A stretch of 10,875 nucleotides of DNA, from contig CAMBDR010000074.1 of the NCBI GenBank assembly GCA_945864765.1, positions 1-10,875 of the forward strand, read 5' to 3'. Both the position numbers and the translations under genes were made by a program. Source of the stretch: Janthinobacterium lividum (lineage in GTDB: Bacteria; Pseudomonadota; Gammaproteobacteria; Burkholderiales; Burkholderiaceae_D). The notes under the pieces were generated by a model that did no database searches, was not told the origin of the DNA, and saw only the letters and a list, made by a program, of their open reading frames with translations. Position 1 is the stretch's first letter. The number at the start of each line of letters is the position of its first letter. Shown piece by piece: positions 7,694 through 10,875 of the stretch.

Positions 7694-7699
7694 AAGGAG
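7694..7699 (+). promoter_or_regulatory. Shine-Dalgarno site selecting a TTG start
   Basis: AAGGAG lies 6 bases before TTG at 7706. No ATG or GTG in this frame lies nearby, so this site is the main argument for the non-ATG start of the 62-residue gene. Confidence 0.75.
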
Positions 7700-7705
7700 A
7701 TTCAA

Positions 7706-7894
7706 TTGATTCGATACCTGGGTATCCGTAAAACGGACACTGGCGGAAAACTCTATGTTTTCGTCGTCAACGGACAACAAAAGGAAATTAAGGCTGCCGA
7801 TCTGAAACTGCATCCGGGCTGCTTTGCCGTATTACCGGCAGCAGTCAAGGAACAGATCGAGAAAGATCGGCAATGGTTGTCCAAGGTCAACTAA
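7706..7894 (+). CDS. Small hypothetical protein (62 aa, TTG start)
   Basis: I do not recognise this gene. From the TTG at 7706 it encodes 62 residues beginning (M)IRYLGIRKTDTGGKLYVFV and ending in a charged helix-like tail, VKEQIEKDRQWLSKVN. The first half looks like beta strands (KLYVFVVNGQQKEIKAADL), the second like a helix. It has one Cys, no signal peptide and no membrane segment, so it is probably a soluble cytoplasmic small domain. The start rests on AAGGAG with a 6-base spacer. The frame upstream to 7544 is open but cysteine-rich in an unlikely way and lacks a ribosome site. Its stop is 4 bases before the next gene's ATG, which suggests translational coupling with that gene. Function unknown. 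Confidence 0.7.
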   Translation: MIRYLGIRKTDTGGKLYVFVVNGQQKEIKAADLKLHPGCFAVLPAAVKEQIEKDRQWLSKVN

Positions 7895-7898
7895 GTGC

Positions 7899-8372
7899 AT
7901 GGCCAACATTCCGTCATCTGCTGGCTGGTTGTACTTGTTGCTGGGTCTGGCTGCCAGCAGCCAGGCCGCGCCGCCGTCTACCTTTGGCACGACGGTGGGT
8001 TACACCCTGCTATGCTTAAATCCGCTGGATGAAATTTATTTCCGCAATTATTTTTTTGCTGCCTTTGGCAAACCCTTTAAACGTGAAGGCGGTGCCTATT
8101 GGTACAAATCTGACGCCACACTGTGGGGTGTTCCTGTATTAAACGTCATGGTCAGTGATGAAACCAGCAACTATACCTTTTTAGCTGCCGTTCTGGACAC
8201 CACGCCCGACCAATTGGACGACGCCATCTTTGCCAATGCGGGCATTCGTCACACGAAAATCGGGCTGGCAAAAGATCCGGTGCGGCAAGCCAAACCGGGT
8301 AGCCAAATCATCCATTTCCAACAGAAGGCGAAAATATTTTGCTCAAAAATACGTTATTTACTGCCAAACTGA
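7899..8372 (+). CDS. Hypothetical exported protein (157 aa)
   Basis: I do not recognise this protein. The ATG at 7899 is 4 bases after the previous stop; AAGG at 7883-7886 is a weak, somewhat distant ribosome site. The N-terminus has a hydrophobic run WLYLLLGLAA (10-19) and an SQA-A site near residue 23, so a Sec signal peptide is likely. The usual positive charges before the hydrophobic run are absent, which is odd. The mature part has aromatic-rich stretches: LNPLDEIYFRNYFFAAFGKP (about 40-59), then GGAYWYK and LWGVPVLNVMVSD. Two cysteines (C39 and C148) remain after cleavage and could form a disulfide in the periplasm. There is no lipobox and no internal membrane helix. The longer frame beginning with TTG at 7824 overlaps the preceding gene and has no ribosome site. 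Role unknown; its position before a receptor kinase with a periplasmic sensor is suggestive only. Confidence 0.7.
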   Translation: MANIPSSAGWLYLLLGLAASSQAAPPSTFGTTVGYTLLCLNPLDEIYFRNYFFAAFGKPFKREGGAYWYKSDATLWGVPVLNVMVSDETSNYTFLAAVLDTTPDQLDDAIFANAGIRHTKIGLAKDPVRQAKPGSQIIHFQQKAKIFCSKIRYLLPN

Positions 8373-8380
8373 ACTGGTAG

Positions 8381-8409
8381 TTGACCTTTATCGAATTTAG
8401 CGCTATCTA
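8381..8409 (+). promoter_or_regulatory. Possible sigma-70 promoter of the CHASE2 kinase
   Basis: TTGACC (8381-8386, five of six consensus bases) is followed after 17 bases by TATCTA (8404-8409), which matches only the first three bases of a -10 box. TATCAT at 8414-8419 is a better -10 but is too far from this -35. The kinase may instead be read from the two upstream genes, as the gap is only 79 bases. Confidence 0.3.
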
Positions 8410-8436
8410 TCAATATCATAGGGCTTGCAAGCAACC

Positions 8437-8443
8437 AAGGGAG
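8437..8443 (+). promoter_or_regulatory. Shine-Dalgarno site selecting a GTG start
   Basis: AAGGGAG lies 8 bases before GTG at 8452. It supports this GTG as the start of the kinase gene. The N-terminal membrane segment begins shortly after it, and the next in-frame Met comes only after that segment. Confidence 0.75.
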
Positions 8444-8451
8444 AATTCAGC

Positions 8452-10875
8452 GTGAAGCATACTTCAGGAATATGGCGCAAAGACTGGTTTTTAGGCGTGT
8501 GCGTGGTGCTGGGCGTGGCGGCGTTCAATTTTTCTTCCGAGCTCATAGCCAGCCTGGAATTCAAGGCCTATGACATGGCGGTGCAAATGTCGTCGCGCAC
8601 GCCCTCAAACCGAATTGCCATCATTGCCATTGATGATCAAAGCATCAACAACCTGGGGCGCTGGCCGTGGCCGCGCGAAATCCATGCGCAAATGACCGAC
8701 AAGCTGGCCGCCGCCAAAGCCAAGGTCATCACCAATACCACCTTCTTTTTCGAGCCACAAAAAGATGCCGGGCTTGATTACATCAACAAGCTGCAAGATT
8801 CCCTGAAAAAGGCGCGCGAAGGCAACCCAACCTTGCAAGCGGCACCGGAAATGGCGCAATTTGCCAGCATTCTGACCGAAGCCGGGGTCAAGCTCAATAC
8901 CGATGGTCGCCTGGCCGAAAGCTTTGGCAAGGCCGGCAACATCCTGCTGCCGATGCAACTTATTCCTGGAGAGCCCAATGGCCGCCCCGACAAACCCTTG
9001 CCCGAGTATGTGGCCAAAAGCAGCCTGAATGGGCAAAAAGCACCGCCCACGCTGGCCTTTCAAGCCCCCATTACCGAGTTCGGCACCAAGGTCAGCGGGA
9101 TTGGCCATCTGGCCACCAACCGTGACCCGGATGGAAAATTGCGCGAAGAAGCGCTGGCACTGAGCTTTTTTGACAAGACCCTGCCCTCGCTGGCCTTGAT
9201 GACCGCCGCCCGCAGCCTGAACCTGGAACCGCAGGATATCAAGATCGAAGAAGACCGGGTCAAACTGGGAAAACTCAAAATCACCACCACCGAAGCCCGG
9301 ATGCTGACCTATTTTTACAAAGGACGCGATGACAAACCCGCATTTCAGGAAGATTCGTTTTATGAAGTCTTGAGCGGCAAGATTCCTGCCGCCAAATATG
9401 CCGATAAAATCGTCCTGATCGGGGCCACCGCCAATGGTGTGGGCACGCCGTCGGCGACGCCGATCTCAAACGGTATGGCCCCGGTGCAAATTCTGGCGCA
9501 TACCATTTCCAGCATTCTGTCGGAGCACTTTTTCGTTCATCCATTCTGGACTGGTGGCGTTTCCGTCGTTATTTATTTGGTACTGGCTGCCTACCTGATC
9601 GCGCTGTTACCGCGCCTCTCGGCGGGCAAAGGGGCCATGGTTACGGGCGTGTTGCTGGCGGCACTCATCATCACCGAATTTGACTTACTACTCGGCTCCG
9701 GCTTGTGGCTGCAATTAATGCTGCCCGCCACCCTGTTATTGCTGGGCCACGGCTTTCTCACCACCAAGCGCTTCCTTGTTACCGAAGCGGGCAAGCAAAA
9801 GTCCGACACCGAATCAGCCGAATCGAATCGCATGCTCGGTCTGGCGTTTCAGGGCCAAGGCCAACTGGATATGGCGTTTGATAAATTCCGCAAATGTCCG
9901 CTGGATGACACCCTGATGGACAATTTATACAATCTGGCGCTGGATTTTGAACGCAAGCGCCAATTCAATAAAGCCCAATCGGTCTATGAATACATGGGGC
10001 AGCACAACCCCAAATTCCGCGATCTGGAAATGAAACTGGTGCAAGCCAAAACCATGTCCGAAACCCTGATTTTAGGCGGCAATATGGGCACCGGGCGCAG
10101 CAATGCCAGCATGTCGATTCTTGATGGTGGAGCCGAAAAACCCATGCTGGGGCGTTACCAGGTGGAAAAAGAACTGGGCAAAGGTGCGATGGGTGTGGTC
10201 TACCAGGGTAAAGACCCCAAAATTGGGCGGGTGGTGGCGATTAAAACCTTTGCCATCTCGCAAGAATTTGAAGGCGAGGAAATGCAGGAAGCCAAAGAAC
10301 GCTTCTTCCGCGAAGCGGAAACCGCTGGCCGCTTGCAACATCCGAACATCGTGACCATTTACGATGCGGGTGAAGAATCGGAATTATGCTATATCGCGAT
10401 GGAATTATTGAAAGGTCAGGATTTGGTGCCCTGGACCAAGGCCGACCATTTACTAGCCCCCAAAGTGGTCATTACCATCGGCATCCGCGTGGCCGAAGCC
10501 TTGGCGTATGCGCACCGCAATGGCATCGTCCACCGCGACATCAAACCCGCCAACATCATGTATGAGCCCGAGGGCGACGTGGTAAAAGTGGCCGACTTTG
10601 GTATCGCCCGCATCACCGATTCTTCCAAAACCAAAACCGGCATGGTGTTGGGCACACCCTCGTATATGTCACCAGAACAATTGTACGGTCAAAAAGTGGA
10701 TGGCCGTTCTGACCTGTTCTCACTCTCGGTCAGCATGTATCTGATGCTTTCCGGCCATTTACCGTTTGTGGGTGATTCGATGGGCCAATTAATGTATAAG
10801 ATTGCCAATGAAGCCACGCCCGACATTCGCTCGGTACGGCCCAATGTGCCGGCACCGCTGGTGGCGATTATTTTC
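8452..10875 (+). CDS. CHASE2 receptor Ser/Thr protein kinase, 3'-truncated
   Basis: Membrane receptor kinase of the Hanks type; 808 residues are visible and the gene runs off the right edge. Order of parts: a short cytoplasmic tail; a membrane segment at about 12-27; and a periplasmic CHASE2 sensor at about 30-362 (IAIIAIDDQSI, GRWPWPR, PLP, GIGHLATNRDPDGKLRE, KIVLIGATANGVG). Further membrane segments follow at about 366-387, 396-415 and 419-437. A TPR-like cytoplasmic linker covers about 457-520. The kinase domain starts near 567. Its motifs are complete: glycine loop GKGAMG (576-581), K598 in VAIK, E621 of helix C, HRDIKPAN with D696, K698 and N701, DFG (715-717), and SPEQ (740-743). The activation segment carries SSKTKTGMVLGT, with Ser/Thr that may be autophosphorylated. 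An active kinase is expected. The start is GTG at 8452 with AAGGGAG. The signal sensed by CHASE2 is unknown. Such kinases often sit near PP2C phosphatase or FHA genes, but downstream sequence is not available. Confidence 0.93.
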   Translation, partial: MKHTSGIWRKDWFLGVCVVLGVAAFNFSSELIASLEFKAYDMAVQMSSRTPSNRIAIIAIDDQSINNLGRWPWPREIHAQMTDKLAAAKAKVITNTTFFFEPQKDAGLDYINKLQDSLKKAREGNPTLQAAPEMAQFASILTEAGVKLNTDGRLAESFGKAGNILLPMQLIPGEPNGRPDKPLPEYVAKSSLNGQKAPPTLAFQAPITEFGTKVSGIGHLATNRDPDGKLREEALALSFFDKTLPSLALMTAARSLNLEPQDIKIEEDRVKLGKLKITTTEARMLTYFYKGRDDKPAFQEDSFYEVLSGKIPAAKYADKIVLIGATANGVGTPSATPISNGMAPVQILAHTISSILSEHFFVHPFWTGGVSVVIYLVLAAYLIALLPRLSAGKGAMVTGVLLAALIITEFDLLLGSGLWLQLMLPATLLLLGHGFLTTKRFLVTEAGKQKSDTESAESNRMLGLAFQGQGQLDMAFDKFRKCPLDDTLMDNLYNLALDFERKRQFNKAQSVYEYMGQHNPKFRDLEMKLVQAKTMSETLILGGNMGTGRSNASMSILDGGAEKPMLGRYQVEKELGKGAMGVVYQGKDPKIGRVVAIKTFAISQEFEGEEMQEAKERFFREAETAGRLQHPNIVTIYDAGEESELCYIAMELLKGQDLVPWTKADHLLAPKVVITIGIRVAEALAYAHRNGIVHRDIKPANIMYEPEGDVVKVADFGIARITDSSKTKTGMVLGTPSYMSPEQLYGQKVDGRSDLFSLSVSMYLMLSGHLPFVGDSMGQLMYKIANEATPDIRSVRPNVPAPLVAIIF

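Larger units (their letters stand above)
7446..7705. other. Divergent intergenic region
   Basis: 260 bases between the start of the minus-strand hydrolase and the plus-strand 62-residue gene. It should hold promoters for both directions. A TATGAT hexamer on the minus strand (7473 to 7468) is a fair -10 candidate for the hydrolase, but no good -35 is seen at normal spacing. On the plus strand GATACTAT near 7654-7661 is a weak -10 candidate. The outstanding element is the repeat cluster at 7531-7560. The plus-strand frame of the small gene stays open upstream to about 7544, but that extension looks non-coding. Confidence 0.6.

Noticed and set aside
7544..7705. Longer version of the 62-residue gene with a Cys-rich N-terminus
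   Set aside because: No ribosome site at the upstream start, unusual composition, and it would overlap the operator-like repeats.
7824..7898. Longer version of the exported protein starting at TTG 7824
   Set aside because: It overlaps the preceding gene, has no Shine-Dalgarno, and would bury the signal peptide behind a charged tail.
8605..9108. 167-codon open frame on the minus strand
   Set aside because: It lies antisense to the CHASE2 domain, which has clear family motifs; it is a shadow of the codon bias.

Overview
The window looks like chromosomal DNA of a betaproteobacterium, most likely Burkholderiales and perhaps an Oxalobacteraceae-type genome. The basis is protein resemblance: PpiB, LpxH, an Aer-type receptor and a CHASE2 receptor kinase, with mid-range GC. 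Taxonomy below order is a guess. I see no rRNA, tRNA, CRISPR array, insertion sequence or phage gene. The protein-coding genes are intact except the two cut by the window edges.

Region 1 (1-4890, plus strand) is a tightly packed run. It holds the 3' part of ppiB (cyclophilin), lpxH (lipid A pathway pyrophosphatase), an 819-residue FtsX/MacB-type ABC permease that overlaps lpxH by 26 bases, and an exported AttH/CrtC-like lipocalin-fold protein. The spacing suggests one transcript. ppiB-lpxH adjacency is also found in E. coli. The permease plus AttH-like pair resembles a cell-envelope or lipid-related ABC system, but no ATPase gene lies beside it here.

Region 2 (4939-7445) holds an Aer-like PAS/methyl-accepting energy-taxis receptor on the plus strand. 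It converges, with only 14 bases between stop codons, on an alpha/beta hydrolase on the minus strand.

Region 3 (7446-7705) is a divergent intergenic region. It contains a compact cluster of overlapping palindromes and 10-bp direct repeats that looks like an operator.

Region 4 (7706-10875, plus strand) starts with two small genes I do not recognise: a 62-residue protein with a TTG start, and a 157-residue probably exported protein with two cysteines. A GTG-started CHASE2 receptor Ser/Thr kinase follows and runs off the right edge. It has a periplasmic CHASE2 sensor, a membrane block, a TPR-like linker and a Hanks-type kinase domain with all catalytic motifs. The small pair and its possible link to the kinase are the least explained part of the window.
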